Positions 20,260 through 29,952 are shown, counted from the stretch's first letter. The stretch is 64,000 nucleotides of DNA from Actinomycetota bacterium (GCA_030019255.1 JASEFK010000012.1:1-64000), one strand, 5' to 3'. Notes: generated by a model not told the origin, from the sequence alone. Program-made: numbers and translations.

Positions 20260-21801
20260 ATGACCATGGTATTGGCAATCATTATCGGAGTAGCGGCCCT
20301 GCTGGTGGGGGCCCTGGGTGGTTATTTGGGGCGGAAGATCATAGCCGAGTCCAAGATATCCTCCGCCGAGGATGCGGCCAGGAAGATCATAGAGGAAGCG
20401 GAGAGGACCTCGGAGAACAAGAAACGCGAGGCTCTACTTGAGGCTAAGGATGAGATCTTCGCCATGCGCAATGAAGCTGAGCGGGAGATAAAGAACCGCC
20501 GCAGCGAGCTCCAGAGGCTGGAGCGGAGATTGCTCCAGAGAGAAGAGCAGATGGACAACCGGGCGGAGAACCTGGAGAAAAGGGAAAAGGCCCTGGCGGA
20601 GAGGGAATCTCAGCTGGAATCCATGCAAAAGGAAGTGGAGAGAACCCTTCAGGAGCAGCAGGAGAAGCTGGAGAAGATAGCCGGTCTATCCAGGGAGGAA
20701 GCCAAGCAGATACTCTTGGCCCAGGTGGAGGAGGAGAGCAAGCGGGAAGCGGCCCAGATCCTGAAGCGGATGGAGCTCAAGGTGAGGGAGGAGGCCGACA
20801 AGAGGGCCAAGAACATCATCGCCAACGCCATCCAGAGATGCGCTTCCGATCACGTGGCGGAGACCACCGTTTCCGTGGTCCCCCTGCCCAACGACGAGAT
20901 GAAGGGGAGGATCATCGGTCGGGAAGGGCGGAACATCCGCACCTTCGAGACCCTTACAGGCATAAACCTGATCATCGACGACACCCCGGAGGCGGTCATA
21001 CTGTCCAGCTTCGACCCGGTGAGGCGGGAGATAGCGCGCCTGACCCTGGAGAGGCTCATCGCCGACGGCCGCATCCAGCCCGCCCGCATCGAGGAAATGT
21101 ACGAGAAGGCCAAGGCCGAGGTGGAGGCGGAGATCAAGGAGGTGGGCGAACAGGCCGTCTTCGAGGTGGGCCTCCACGGGGTCAACCCTGAGCTCATGCG
21201 GGTTCTGGGAAGGCTGAAGTACCGCACCAGTTACGGACAGAACGTGCTCAAGCATTCCCTGGAGGTGGCCCACCTGGCCGGGCTCATGGCCGCCGAACTG
21301 GGGACGGACATCAAGCTGGCCAAGAGGGCGGGCCTCCTGCACGACATCGGTAAGGCCATCGATCACGAGGTGGAGGGTTCCCACGCCATCATCGGCGCGG
21401 AGTTAGCCAAGCGCCTCAAGGAGAGTCCGGCGGTCATCCACGCCATAGAGGCCCATCACGGCGAGGTGGAACCCCAGACCATCGAGGCGGTGCTGGTCCA
21501 GGCAGCGGACGCCATAAGCGCGGCGCGGCCCGGGGCGCGGAGAGAGACCCTGGAGAGTTACATCAAGCGGCTGGAGAAGCTGGAGACCATCGCCGACTCC
21601 TTCGAGGGCGTGGAGAGCTCTTATGCCCTCCAGGCGGGCAGGGAGATCAGGGTCATGGTGAAGTCCGACGTCATCGACGACCTGGGTTGCATCACCCTCT
21701 CCCGGGAGATAGCCCGCCAGATAGAGGAGGAGCTGGAATACCCCGGCCAGATAAAGATAACCGTGGTCCGGGAGAAGCGGGTCGTGGATTACGCCAAGTG
21801 A
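20260..21801 (+). CDS. rny: Ribonuclease Y
   Basis: Membrane-anchored endoribonuclease that initiates mRNA decay in Gram-positives; 513 aa. N-terminal transmembrane helix (residues ~2-24), long charged coiled coil (~30-200), KH domain ([15 protein letters not shown]) and HD domain ([27 protein letters not shown] with the HD pair). ATG at 20260 sits behind AGGGAGG; a second ATG at 20266 is possible. Preceded by a terminator-containing leader, suggesting regulated expression. Confidence 0.97.
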   Translation: MTMVLAIIIGVAALLVGALGGYLGRKIIAESKISSAEDAARKIIEEAERTSENKKREALLEAKDEIFAMRNEAEREIKNRRSELQRLERRLLQREEQMDNRAENLEKREKALAERESQLESMQKEVERTLQEQQEKLEKIAGLSREEAKQILLAQVEEESKREAAQILKRMELKVREEADKRAKNIIANAIQRCASDHVAETTVSVVPLPNDEMKGRIIGREGRNIRTFETLTGINLIIDDTPEAVILSSFDPVRREIARLTLERLIADGRIQPARIEEMYEKAKAEVEAEIKEVGEQAVFEVGLHGVNPELMRVLGRLKYRTSYGQNVLKHSLEVAHLAGLMAAELGTDIKLAKRAGLLHDIGKAIDHEVEGSHAIIGAELAKRLKESPAVIHAIEAHHGEVEPQTIEAVLVQAADAISAARPGARRETLESYIKRLEKLETIADSFEGVESSYALQAGREIRVMVKSDVIDDLGCITLSREIARQIEEELEYPGQIKITVVREKRVVDYAK

Positions 21802-22175
21802 TGGTCGCTACCAGCTCACCGTGGCCAGGAAACCCGGTTCAGGCTCCCGCCCCGGGCTGCTTTGTGAGGGTAAGATGAAGGGTTTTTCCTCCCACTGAGA
21901 AAACGCTGTATGCCGCCGGGGGAACTCGTCGAACCCCCCGCAAGGACCCCCGGGGGTCTTGACCGGAGCGCCGCGACCTTCCTATCTTGGTTGTCGGGTT
22001 CTGTCGTCTATTGGGCAGGCCCCTTTTTTGCGGACCGGGGGTTCAGGGGTAACCACAGGCTGCCGAGATGAATCAGTAGGGCGGGCGGCGGATCATGCAT
22101 GCCAGAAACCCCTGGTGGCGATGGCCGTGCGAGTCGCGCGGCGGTCGCGGGACAGCCGAAGGACGAGGTGGGGCC
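21802..22175 (+). other. Spacer between rny and the GHKL ATPase gene
   Basis: 374 bases without a recognisable gene. TTGACC and TATCTT near 21959-21988 are 18 bases apart and may be a weak promoter. GACCCCCGGGGGTC around 21946 is a perfect short palindrome. A T6 run follows GGCCCC near 22022 but lacks a solid stem. Confidence 0.35.
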
Positions 22176-23282
22176 ATGCGCGAGGCGGACAACGGCAACG
22201 ACCTCCTCGGTTTCGTGAAAGAACTCGCCGACCCGGCCACCTTCACCGTGGAGGAGGACCTGGGTCACGGGTACGTGCGGCTTCGGGTCACCGAGGCGGA
22301 GAGGCGGCAGGCGCTCCAGGACATCCGCAGCGTCGAGGACGTGGTAAAGGAACTGGTGCGCAACGCCCGCGACGCGGGCGCCAGGCACATCCTGGTCTCC
22401 TTCCAGAAGGAGAGGGGGCGCTGGAGGAACATATGCGTCCTGGACGACGGCGGCGGTATACCCATCGAGCTGCACCACAAGATATTCGAGGCCCGGGTGA
22501 CCTCCAAGATCAAGGAGGTGGTGGCCGATCACCTGGGCATCCACGGCAGGGGCATGGCTCTCTATTCCATTAAGCAGGTGGTGGGAGAGGTGCATCTGGT
22601 CGGTTCGGAGGTGGGGAGGGGAACCGTCATCCGGGCGCGCATAGACACCCGGAACGTCCCGGAAAGAAAGGACCAGTCCACCTTTCCGCGGCTGGAAGTA
22701 AACGAGGAGGGCTGCCTGGAGGTGGCCGGCGGCCCCCACAACGTGCCCCGCGTGCTCACGGAGTTCGTGGTCCAGGACGACGGCGTGGAGATATACCTGG
22801 GGTCCAACGCGGAGATACTTTCCACCCTCTACCACCTCTCCTCGGACCTCCGGAAATCGTGGGCAGGGGGGAAGGAGGTCGAAGGACGCCCGCTGTGGTT
22901 CGAACTGGGCGGCATCAAGGAAGGGAAGGCCCTGAGGAGCTTCGCCTGGGAGCGGCTGGGACTGGCGGTCTCCGAGCGCAACGCCTTCCGGGTACTTGAA
23001 TACGAGATACCGCCACTGATGAGCATAAACGAGCTCCTGCGCCGCGGCGCCGACGACCCGTGCATCCGCCGCTCGGACCTGCACCGCCCGGCCCGCACGG
23101 ATTGGGGCGACCAGCTGGCACGCCGCCTCACCCCACAGGACCTGAGGGTGCTGGCCAACCGCCTCAGCGAGGTCTTCGCGGACATTGGGGAGAGGTGCTG
23201 GCTAACCGCCGAGCAGCCGGTCATAAAGAGGCGCAAGGACCGGCTGATCATCTCCCTCCGCCTGCACGAGAAGGAGGATTAA
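22176..23282 (+). CDS. MutL-like GHKL ATPase of unknown function
   Basis: 368 aa from ATG 22176; the open frame begins earlier, at 22095. The Bergerat ATP-binding fold is clear: N box VVKELVRNARDAGA (E..N..DA), G1 box LDDGGGIPIE (DxGxGI), a MutL-like VTSKI, and G2 box GIHGRGMALYSIKQV. The following GSEVGRGTVIRARI resembles histidine-kinase catalytic domains. Residues 150-368 match nothing I recognise; no MutL endonuclease or dimerisation domain and no kinase phospho-acceptor domain is seen. It sits between rny and spoVS. GAGGTGGGG precedes the start. An ATPase is well supported; partner and substrate are unknown. Confidence 0.75.
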   Translation: MREADNGNDLLGFVKELADPATFTVEEDLGHGYVRLRVTEAERRQALQDIRSVEDVVKELVRNARDAGARHILVSFQKERGRWRNICVLDDGGGIPIELHHKIFEARVTSKIKEVVADHLGIHGRGMALYSIKQVVGEVHLVGSEVGRGTVIRARIDTRNVPERKDQSTFPRLEVNEEGCLEVAGGPHNVPRVLTEFVVQDDGVEIYLGSNAEILSTLYHLSSDLRKSWAGGKEVEGRPLWFELGGIKEGKALRSFAWERLGLAVSERNAFRVLEYEIPPLMSINELLRRGADDPCIRRSDLHRPARTDWGDQLARRLTPQDLRVLANRLSEVFADIGERCWLTAEQPVIKRRKDRLIISLRLHEKED

Positions 23283-23428
23283 GGGGGCCTGGAGAAAGGG
23301 GCGCGGCAGGAAGCACGATATGGCTGGCGACGGTTTACCGGAACCTGGCGAACCCTCGCCGCCGCGGACTTTTTGAAGGCGAGGTGTCCCTTGGTTTCGC
23401 GATCATTTCCACTAGCTCTTTCTTACCC

Positions 23429-23457
23429 TTTAAAGGTATAAAGGACATCGTTATAAT
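23429..23457 (+). promoter_or_regulatory. Probable spoVS promoter
   Basis: TTTAAA (23429-23434) and TATAAT (23452-23457) are separated by 17 bases, about 60 bases before spoVS. The -35 resembles the one proposed for gap. Confidence 0.5.
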
Positions 23458-23518
23458 AGAACCGATACCTGGGATGTCGGCTTCGCCGCACAGAAGGAGC
23501 AATGGGAGGAGTAAGGAG

Positions 23519-23779
23519 ATGGAAGTGCTCAAGGTTTCCTCGAAGTCTAACCCCAATTCAGTGGCCGGTGCTCTGGCTGGAGTGCTTCGCGAGTCGGGCA
23601 GCGCCGAGATCCAGGTGATTGGAGCCGGCGCCCTGAACCAGGCCATCAAGGCCATCGCCATCGCCAGGGGTTTCGTGGCTCCCAGCGGCATCGACCTGGT
23701 ATGTATCCCCGCCTTCACCGACATCATCATCGACGGTGAGGAGAGGACGGCCATCAGGCTTTCCGTCGAATCGCGCTGA
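23519..23779 (+). CDS. spoVS: Stage V sporulation protein S family protein
   Basis: 86 aa Alba-like nucleic-acid-binding protein. The whole sequence fits the family: EVLKVSSKSNPNSVAGALAG, GAGALNQAIKAIAIARGF, and IDGEERTAIRLSVE at the end. In Bacillus it affects septation and spore coat formation; many non-sporulating thermophiles also carry it. GGAGGAGTAAGGAG precedes the ATG. The longer open frame upstream has no family similarity and was not used. Confidence 0.93.
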   Translation: MEVLKVSSKSNPNSVAGALAGVLRESGSAEIQVIGAGALNQAIKAIAIARGFVAPSGIDLVCIPAFTDIIIDGEERTAIRLSVESR

Positions 23780-23949
23780 TACCGGGCCTTGAAGTCGCCG
23801 GCGCGACTGTCCTTCCCGGCGGTGCCGCAGGATGAAGCTCGTAAGGCGGAGTACCTTCCCGCACCCCGCGCGATACTGGAATGGACAAGAGGCCGCTCCT
23901 CAACACGCTTTTTCCTGGAGGATGGCAGAAACTTCCTGAGTTATTGGCA

Positions 23950-24169
23950 CAACCCGGATAGGAGAGAAAAGGGGGTTTCTACAGAAGGTCGGCGTAAACA
24001 ACGGGCAGATTCAAGGTAAATCCCCGCTGAAAAGGAAGAGGCTTCCAGACGTCATGATGCAACCCGGATCGGAGAGAAAAGGGGGTTTCTGCAGAAGGTC
24101 GGCGTAAGCAACGATTCGGCACAAAAGGAATCCCCGCCTAATAGGGAGAAATTTCCAGGTTTCGCGGAA
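23950..24169 (+). repeat. 110-base imperfect tandem repeat, two units
   Basis: Unit A starts at 23950 and unit B at 24060. The first 55 bases differ at only 3 positions; the second half is more diverged. Each unit contains AGAGAAAAGGGGGTTTCT followed by a 10-base palindrome, TTCTGCAGAA in unit B and TTCTACAGAA in unit A. A weaker half-unit may precede (GAAACTTCCTGAG near 23930). No credible reading frame fits; the period is not a multiple of three. It occupies most of the 557-base gap after spoVS. TATAAA near 24233 may be the promoter of the next gene. Confidence 0.85.
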
Positions 24170-24336
24170 CAAACGTGACCGAACGAAAATCAGGCCGCTT
24201 ACATACCCCTGTTTACCTCCTCCCGTAGGGGCTATAAAATAGGTTAACCGGTGTCCTGTCCGGCGGTGCTCCGCCAGGCCGGGCATCGCGCGGAGGCGAG
24301 GCGACGCGGGATAGGCAGCATGGAGGATAAGGAAGG

Positions 24337-24708
24337 ATGACCACGCTCAAGGTGATATTTCTGCTGGCGGCCGTCATCTCCGTGCCCACCCTATGCTTTT
24401 TCCTGATCCGCCTGACTCTCAAGCTCTCGAGGAGCGTGGACCAGGTGAACCGTACCCTGAAGGATGCCCGGCCCCAGCTGAATATGCTGCTGGTCAACCT
24501 GAACAAGGCTGCGGAGGAGATCAACCTGGAGCTGGAGAACGTCACCGCGGCGACCGGCGAGATACGTGATCTGTTCTCCGGCCTGGAATCCAGCCTCGCC
24601 GCGGTGGAGAAAGCCCTCCGTTCCCCCTGGGCCAGGTGGGGAAGCTTCCTGGCCACCGCGGCGGCCGGCAGTAGCCTCCTGCGCCGCATCCTTCACGGGC
24701 GAGGATGA
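24337..24708 (+). CDS. Small membrane protein with coiled coil (DUF948-like)
   Basis: 123 aa. One N-terminal transmembrane helix (residues ~4-26, VIFLLAAVISVPTLCFFLIR), then a hydrophilic helix-rich region with heptad-like spacing (residues 30-90, SVDQVNRTL and NKAAEEINLELENV), typical of DUF948 general-stress membrane proteins. A second short hydrophobic patch lies near residue 107. GGAAGG precedes the ATG. The next gene starts 24 bases downstream. Function unknown. Confidence 0.65.
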   Translation: MTTLKVIFLLAAVISVPTLCFFLIRLTLKLSRSVDQVNRTLKDARPQLNMLLVNLNKAAEEINLELENVTAATGEIRDLFSGLESSLAAVEKALRSPWARWGSFLATAAAGSSLLRRILHGRG

Positions 24709-24732
24709 CGGCGGAGCGCGAAGAAGGGAGAT

Positions 24733-25509
24733 ATGGGCATAGATTTCATCTTTTCCACGGCTTCCCTCTTCCAATGGGAGCTGGAGCGCATATTCAATCT
24801 GGCCGGCGAGGCGGGCTTCAGCGGCGTGGAGCTCATGGTCACCAAACGCCCCGAGACCCAGTCCCCGAAGGAAGTGAGGCGCCTGGCGGAGAAGTACGGG
24901 CTGAGCGTGGATTGCGTTCACGCCCCATTTCTAATGGCGGCGCGGAAGGTGTGGGGCGACTATCGGGGCAAGATCGAGCACTCCCTGGAGATGGCGCGCC
25001 GCCTGGGAGCCGGAGTGGTGGTGGCCCATCTGCCCTATTTCTGGCAGTGGCAGTACGCGCGCTGGGTACGCCGGGATCTGAAATCGGACCGGGAGAGGGG
25101 AGGCGTATGCCTAGCGCTGGAGAACGCCATGCTGCTCAAGCTGCGCCGCCCCCTCAACTTCAGCTTCTACAACTCCCTTCCGACGCTGGCCCGTTTCCCG
25201 CACCTGGTCTTCGACACCAGCCATTTCGCTATCGCTGGCGTGGACATTTTCCGCGCCTGGGATATTCTGGGAGAACGGGTCAGGCACGTCCACCTTTCCA
25301 ACAATTACCTCAAGGGCTTCGACGATCACGCCCTGCCCTTCGACGGCCGCCTTCCCCTGGACCGTTTCCTGAAGCTGCTCTCGACCACTGGGTACCGGGG
25401 CAAGGTCTCCCTGGAGCTCGGTCCAGGTCCCCTGGAAGCGCGGCTGGGCGAGAGGCGGGTGCTGTCCAACCTTAGACGCAGCCTGGAGTTTTGCCTGGAG
25501 TCCGTGTAA
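24733..25509 (+). CDS. Sugar phosphate isomerase/epimerase-like TIM barrel
   Basis: 258 aa of the xylose isomerase-like / AP endonuclease 2 fold. Barrel strands and metal ligands are visible: FSGVELMV (Glu), VDCVHAPF (His), VVVAHLPYF, CLALENAM (Glu), LVFDTSHFAIAG (Asp, His), RVRHVHLSNN (His) and VSLELGPG (Glu). These match the divalent-metal site of sugar isomerases and EndoIV-type nucleases. The substrate cannot be assigned. GGAG precedes the ATG. Confidence 0.8.
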   Translation: MGIDFIFSTASLFQWELERIFNLAGEAGFSGVELMVTKRPETQSPKEVRRLAEKYGLSVDCVHAPFLMAARKVWGDYRGKIEHSLEMARRLGAGVVVAHLPYFWQWQYARWVRRDLKSDRERGGVCLALENAMLLKLRRPLNFSFYNSLPTLARFPHLVFDTSHFAIAGVDIFRAWDILGERVRHVHLSNNYLKGFDDHALPFDGRLPLDRFLKLLSTTGYRGKVSLELGPGPLEARLGERRVLSNLRRSLEFCLESV

Positions 25510-25812
25510 GGCCACGCTGACCCTGGGCGGCCAGGCGCCGACCTTCACGCTCCTTACCGAAGCCACGCGAAGGATAAGCGCATAGAGGCCTCCGAGGGCA
25601 TTTCCTCCCTTTCCGTTCCTCTGCCGGGCCGAACGGAAAACGCCCGCGGTCCGGGAGGCGCGGGCCCTGCCCGCCCTCCATTAAAAGGCCCTGCGGACGG
25701 GGCGGTCCGGGCTGAAGCATGCGGCACCGGTATATCCTCTCGATTCCCTTCACCTCCCGCTCGAAGTGCGTCGCGTTCCAACCGGCTTTGCCCGAGTCCG
25801 AGACAACAAGAC
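25510..25812 (+). other. Spacer between the TIM-barrel gene and miaB
   Basis: 303 bases. CCGTTC/GAACGG around 25613-25636 can pair. TACAAT at 25819-25824 lies inside the first codons of the miaB frame and could be a -10 if translation begins at 25831. Nothing else recognised. Confidence 0.3.
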
Positions 25813-27159
25813 ATGGTTTACAATGAGGGTATGGAAGAGGAAAAGAGCTTTGCCCTGCTGACCTTCGGTTGCCAGATGAACCTTCACGATGCCGAACGCA
25901 TCGCCGGCATCCTCCATGCCGCGGGCTGGCGGGAAACCGAACCTGGGCAGGCCGGGGCAGTCATCCTCCTCACCTGCTGCGTGAGGGAGAGTGCCGAGGA
26001 GAGGCTTTACGGCCGGCTTTCCTCCCTCCGGCCGTTGAAGGAGGAGAGGGGCACCCTTATCGCCGTGGGCGGCTGCCTGGCCCAGAAGGACGGCCGGCGG
26101 CTCCTGGAGAGGGCCTCCCACGTGGACCTGGTCTTCGGGACCCACCAGTTTCCCCGTATCGCCGAGCTTCTGGAAGAGGCGGCCGAAAGGCGCGTCTGCG
26201 CTCTGGGGATGAACGGTCTCCGCCTGGCTGGCCTTCCGGCCAGGAGGAAGGAGAACTTCAGGGCTTGGGTGACCATAACCCACGGGTGCGACAACTTCTG
26301 TTCCTACTGCGTGGTCCCCTACGTCCGCGGAAGGGAAATGAGTAGGCCCCCGGAAGAGATACTCGAGGAAGTAGGACGCTTGGTGGAGGAGGGCGCGCGG
26401 GAGATCAACCTCCTTGGCCAGAACGTAAACTCCTACCGCCTCCGAGAGGAGGGGCGCAGCCGTTTCGCCGAGCTGCTGCGCCTCCTGGGGCGGGAATTCC
26501 CGGGGGTATGGATACGCTTCACCACCTCCCACCCTCGCGATTTCGACCGCCGGATAATGGAGGCCATCGCGGAGACGGAGAACGTATGCGAGCACGTCCA
26601 CCTCCCCGTGCAGGCCGGTTCGGACCGCATACTCCAGGCCATGAACCGGGGTTACCGGGCGGCGGATTACCTTCGCAAGGTGGAGGAACTGCGGGACCTG
26701 GTGGATGGCGTGGTCCTGACCACCGACCTCATGGTAGGCTTTCCGGGGGAGACCGAGGAGGACTTCCGGCAGACCCTGGAACTGGTGGAACGGTGCCGGT
26801 TCGACGCCGCTTTCACCTTCATATACAACCCGCGTCCGGGCACCGCCGCCTCGCGGCTCGGCGACGACGTCCCCAGGGAGGTAAAGCTTGAAAGGCTGGA
26901 AAGGCTGGCGGACCTCACCCGCCGACTGACCGCGGAGAGCCTGCGGGGGAGGGTGGGAAGGGTGGAGCACGTTCTGGTGGAAGGCCCCAGCCGCAAGGAC
27001 GAGGGCATGTGGAAGGCGCGCACCAGGGGAAATCAGCTGGTGCATTTCCCTCGGGGTCGGGAGAACCTGGAGGGTAAGCTGGCCCGGGTGAGGATCACCC
27101 ACTCCGGCAGCTGGAGCCTTTACGGGGAACTGGTGGAGATAGGCGGCTTTACCGGTTGA
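25813..27159 (+). CDS. miaB: tRNA-2-methylthio-N6-dimethylallyladenosine synthase
   Basis: Radical-SAM methylthiotransferase acting on A37 of tRNA after MiaA; 448 aa. N-terminal UPF0004 domain with cluster cysteines in TFGCQMN, TCCVRESAEERLYG and VGGCLAQ; radical-SAM core HGCDNFCSYCVVPYVRG (CxxxCxxC); C-terminal TRAM domain (residues ~385-445). ATG 25831 with GAGGG just upstream is an alternative start that removes six residues. The partner gene miaA lies 1.8 kb downstream. Confidence 0.96.
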   Translation: MVYNEGMEEEKSFALLTFGCQMNLHDAERIAGILHAAGWRETEPGQAGAVILLTCCVRESAEERLYGRLSSLRPLKEERGTLIAVGGCLAQKDGRRLLERASHVDLVFGTHQFPRIAELLEEAAERRVCALGMNGLRLAGLPARRKENFRAWVTITHGCDNFCSYCVVPYVRGREMSRPPEEILEEVGRLVEEGAREINLLGQNVNSYRLREEGRSRFAELLRLLGREFPGVWIRFTTSHPRDFDRRIMEAIAETENVCEHVHLPVQAGSDRILQAMNRGYRAADYLRKVEELRDLVDGVVLTTDLMVGFPGETEEDFRQTLELVERCRFDAAFTFIYNPRPGTAASRLGDDVPREVKLERLERLADLTRRLTAESLRGRVGRVEHVLVEGPSRKDEGMWKARTRGNQLVHFPRGRENLEGKLARVRITHSGSWSLYGELVEIGGFTG

Positions 27160-27300
27160 GGGCTGTTTCCCGGACGCCGGACCGGGGTATCCTAATATCT
27201 GGCCGGCCGCGAGTTACTACGGAAGCCCATCCTGGGAGCGCGGAAACCCGGGGTCTGGAGATAGGTGAACGGTCGAAGGGCGTTTGCTGGGGGTGATGGA

Positions 27301-28143
27301 GTGAGCGCTGAAGCGGGAATCTTAGGCGGGTGCATAGTCCCCCACCCTCCGCTGCTGGTGCCCGACATCGGGGGCAGGGAACTAGAGAGGGTGCGTTCCA
27401 CCCGGGAAGCCATGGAGAAACTGGGGTCGGCCGTCAGGGACCTGGGCCCGGACGTCCTGGTGATGATCTCTCCCCACACCCCCATTTTCCGGGACGCCTT
27501 CTCCGTCAAGGTGGGGGAAAGGCTGGAGGGGAGTTTCGCCTCCTTCGGATGTCCTCAGGTGCGCATAGCCAAGAACAACGATGTCGAGCTGGCTCGCGCC
27601 GTGGTCGAGGAAGCCAAGGCGGAGGGCCTCCCCCTGGTACCCCTGGAGCACTCGAGGGGAGGCTGGCTGGACAGGGGCGAGGAGCTGGACCACGGGCTTC
27701 TGGTGCCCCTCTACTACCTCGACCGGTATCTGGAAACGCCCATAATCTCCCTGTCCATCTCCGGGCTGGATTACCGGAGCCACTTCCGCCTGGGGAGGAT
27801 CGCGCGCCGGGCATGCCGCCGGACGGGGAGGAAGGCCGTCTTCGTGGCCAGCGGGGATCTTTCTCACCGCCTTATAAGGGGGGCGCCGGCCGGGTATCAT
27901 CCCCGGGCAGCGGAGTTCGACCGCCGCATCGTGGACATCGCCCGCACCGGGGACTTCGAGTCCCTGTACCTGCTGGAGGAGGAACTGGTGGAAGCGGCTG
28001 GGGAATGCGGACTCCGTTCCATCCACGCCCTGTGGGGAGCCTTGAAGGACGGGGAGCTGCACAACCAAGTGCTTTCCTACGAGGGTCCCTTCGGGGTAGG
28101 GTACCTGGTGTCCCTGCACCTCATCTCCTCTCGGGAGGTGTGA
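27301..28143 (+). CDS. MEMO1/LigB-like protein (AmmeMemoRadiSam system protein B)
   Basis: 280 aa from GTG 27301. Class III extradiol dioxygenase-like fold: [42 protein letters not shown] and [10 protein letters not shown] carry the His/Asp positions of the LigB/MEMO family. A GTG at 27265, also with a GGAG site, would add 12 residues; 27301 matches the conserved N-terminus better. Immediately followed by the AMMECR1-family gene (2 bases). The pair usually travels with a radical-SAM enzyme, which is not beside it here. Function not established. Confidence 0.85.
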   Translation: MSAEAGILGGCIVPHPPLLVPDIGGRELERVRSTREAMEKLGSAVRDLGPDVLVMISPHTPIFRDAFSVKVGERLEGSFASFGCPQVRIAKNNDVELARAVVEEAKAEGLPLVPLEHSRGGWLDRGEELDHGLLVPLYYLDRYLETPIISLSISGLDYRSHFRLGRIARRACRRTGRKAVFVASGDLSHRLIRGAPAGYHPRAAEFDRRIVDIARTGDFESLYLLEEELVEAAGECGLRSIHALWGALKDGELHNQVLSYEGPFGVGYLVSLHLISSREV

Positions 28144-28145
28144 GA

Positions 28146-28685
28146 ATGAGCGGGAAGGAAACCCGGAGCCCGAGCAGCCCTCACGTGTCCCTTGCCCGAG
28201 CGGCCATCGAGAAGTGGGTCCGGGAGAGGAAAATCCTGGATCCCGGACCCCGGGAGAGGCTGCCCGAGGAGCTGCGGGAGCGGGCCGGAGCCTTCGTTAG
28301 CCTCAAGAAGGGGGGCGAGCTCAGGGGGTGCATCGGCACCTTCCAGCCCACCCGGGATAACCTGGCCGAGGAGATTGTCTCCAACGCCATCAGCGCCGCC
28401 ACCCGCGATCCCCGCTTCCCCCCCGTGAGCCCGGATGAACTCCCGGACCTGGACATAAGCGTGGATGTCCTGAGCGAACCGGAACCGGTGGAGGACATCT
28501 CCCAACTCGACCCCCGCCGCTACGGGGTCATCGTCCAGAGCGGAGGGCGGCTGGGCCTCCTCCTCCCGGACCTGGAAGGCGTGGACACCGTGGAGGAGCA
28601 GCTGGACATCGCCAGGCGCAAGGCCGGGATCGGCGGGCACGAACCCATCCACATCTACCGTTTCACGGTCCGGAGGCACCATTGA
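28146..28685 (+). CDS. AMMECR1 domain protein (AmmeMemoRadiSam system protein A)
   Basis: 179 aa. Clear AMMECR1 features: [19 protein letters not shown] with the invariant [24 protein letters not shown], and [13 protein letters not shown]. The ATG is 2 bases after the upstream MEMO-like gene, so the two are coupled. The conserved Cys in LRGCIG may be functional. No pathway can be assigned from the sequence. Confidence 0.88.
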   Translation: MSGKETRSPSSPHVSLARAAIEKWVRERKILDPGPRERLPEELRERAGAFVSLKKGGELRGCIGTFQPTRDNLAEEIVSNAISAATRDPRFPPVSPDELPDLDISVDVLSEPEPVEDISQLDPRRYGVIVQSGGRLGLLLPDLEGVDTVEEQLDIARRKAGIGGHEPIHIYRFTVRRHH

Positions 28686-28983
28686 GGGAGACGGCTCCAT
28701 CGAGGGAGGCGCCTCCCGGGATGCGCACGAGAGGAGAGACCGGGATGAGCCACATTGTCCGGCGGGATCCGGCGTCCTCGTCCCGGAGCGCCGGCGCATT
28801 GCGGGGATGGAACATGGCGGCATGCCGCTCCTCCATGCGTTCCGCGGGGAGGGAAGGTTTTCCGGACCGGAAGCCCGGACGAAGGAAGGAGGTCGCGGCG
28901 GTCTCCGACCCGCTCCAGGGCCGCTTCATGCGCCTGCAGGCTTCACTCCGGCACGCGAGACCTACGAACCAACCCTGAAGTTG

Positions 28984-29952
28984 ATGGCCGAGGGGAACGC
29001 CGGCAAGGGAATAAGGGTGGCCGCCGTCCTGGGCCCTACGGCGGTGGGGAAAAGCCGCATAGCCGTGGAGGTGGCTCGCCACCTGGAGGCGGAGATCATC
29101 TCCGTGGATTCCATGCAGGTATACCGTGGCATGGACATCGGCACCGCCAAGCCGGGGCCCGAGCTGCAGGAGATAGTCCCCCACCACATGATCGACGTGG
29201 CGGATCCCGCCGAGGATTATTCCGTGGCCCGCTTCCAGCGGGAGGCGCGCCGGGCGGTGGAGGAAGTGGCGGCACGGGGAAAGGTGCCCCTCCTGGTGGG
29301 GGGAACGGGCCTGTACTTCGAGGCAGTGGTCTACGACCTCCGCTTTCCGCCCGGTGGCGAGGAGGACGAACTCCGGCGGGAACTGGAAAAGTGGGCGGAA
29401 GAGGACCTGGACGGACTGAAGCGGCGACTGAGGGAGGTGGATCCCGAATTCGCCTCCCGTGGTGACTTCTCCAATCCCCGCCGCGTGATCCGGGCCATGG
29501 AAGTCTACCTGCGGACGGGCGTTCCCATTTCCCGCTTCCAGTCGCGTCGCGGCGAGCAGGCGCTGGTCTACCCCTATTGCGGCGTGGTCCTGGATGCCCC
29601 CCGCCAGGCCCTCTACCGGGCCATAGACCGAAGGGTGGAAGAGATGGTTTCCGCCGGGCTGGTGGAAGAGGTGAAGGCTCTTGCGGCAAGGGGCCTTTCC
29701 CGTACCGCGAGGCAGGCCCTGGGGTACAAGGAGGTCCTTTCCTATCTTGACAGCCAAAAACCCCTCGGGGAGACTATCTCTGAAATAAAGCGCCGTTCCC
29801 GGCGCTACGCCAAGAGGCAGCTGACCTGGTTCCGGCGTCTGCCGGGACTTCGATGGTTGAGGCTCGAGGAGCACGAGCTCCTCCAGCATCCCCCCGAGAG
29901 CTGGAAAAGAGTGCTCGAGTGCCTGCAGGAGGAGTTGAGCGGAGGAGAGTAG
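28984..29952 (+). CDS. miaA: tRNA dimethylallyltransferase
   Basis: Adds dimethylallyl to A37 of tRNAs reading UNN codons; 322 aa. P-loop GPTAVGKS, then IISVDSMQVYRGMDIGTAKP (shown in the family as DSMQVYRGMDIGTAKP), VGGTGLYFEAVV, and RYAKRQLTWFRR near the C-terminus. ATG 28984 gives a normal N-terminus but has no obvious ribosome site; the frame is open back to 28807. The 298 bases between AMMECR1 and miaA hold nothing else I can name. The stop TAG abuts the dapF GTG. Confidence 0.95.
   Translation: MAEGNAGKGIRVAAVLGPTAVGKSRIAVEVARHLEAEIISVDSMQVYRGMDIGTAKPGPELQEIVPHHMIDVADPAEDYSVARFQREARRAVEEVAARGKVPLLVGGTGLYFEAVVYDLRFPPGGEEDELRRELEKWAEEDLDGLKRRLREVDPEFASRGDFSNPRRVIRAMEVYLRTGVPISRFQSRRGEQALVYPYCGVVLDAPRQALYRAIDRRVEEMVSAGLVEEVKALAARGLSRTARQALGYKEVLSYLDSQKPLGETISEIKRRSRRYAKRQLTWFRRLPGLRWLRLEEHELLQHPPESWKRVLECLQEELSGGE

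Noticed and set aside
23060-23518. 150-codon N-terminal extension of SpoVS
   Set aside because: No family similarity, overlaps the previous gene, and a promoter lies inside it.
23789-24019. 76-codon frame in the tandem-repeat spacer
   Set aside because: Runs through the repeat units without family match or ribosome site.
23950-24169. CRISPR array
   Set aside because: Only two long adjacent units without unique spacers.
24011-24286. 91-codon minus-strand frame in the repeat spacer
   Set aside because: Composed of repeat DNA; the 110-base period breaks the frame between units.
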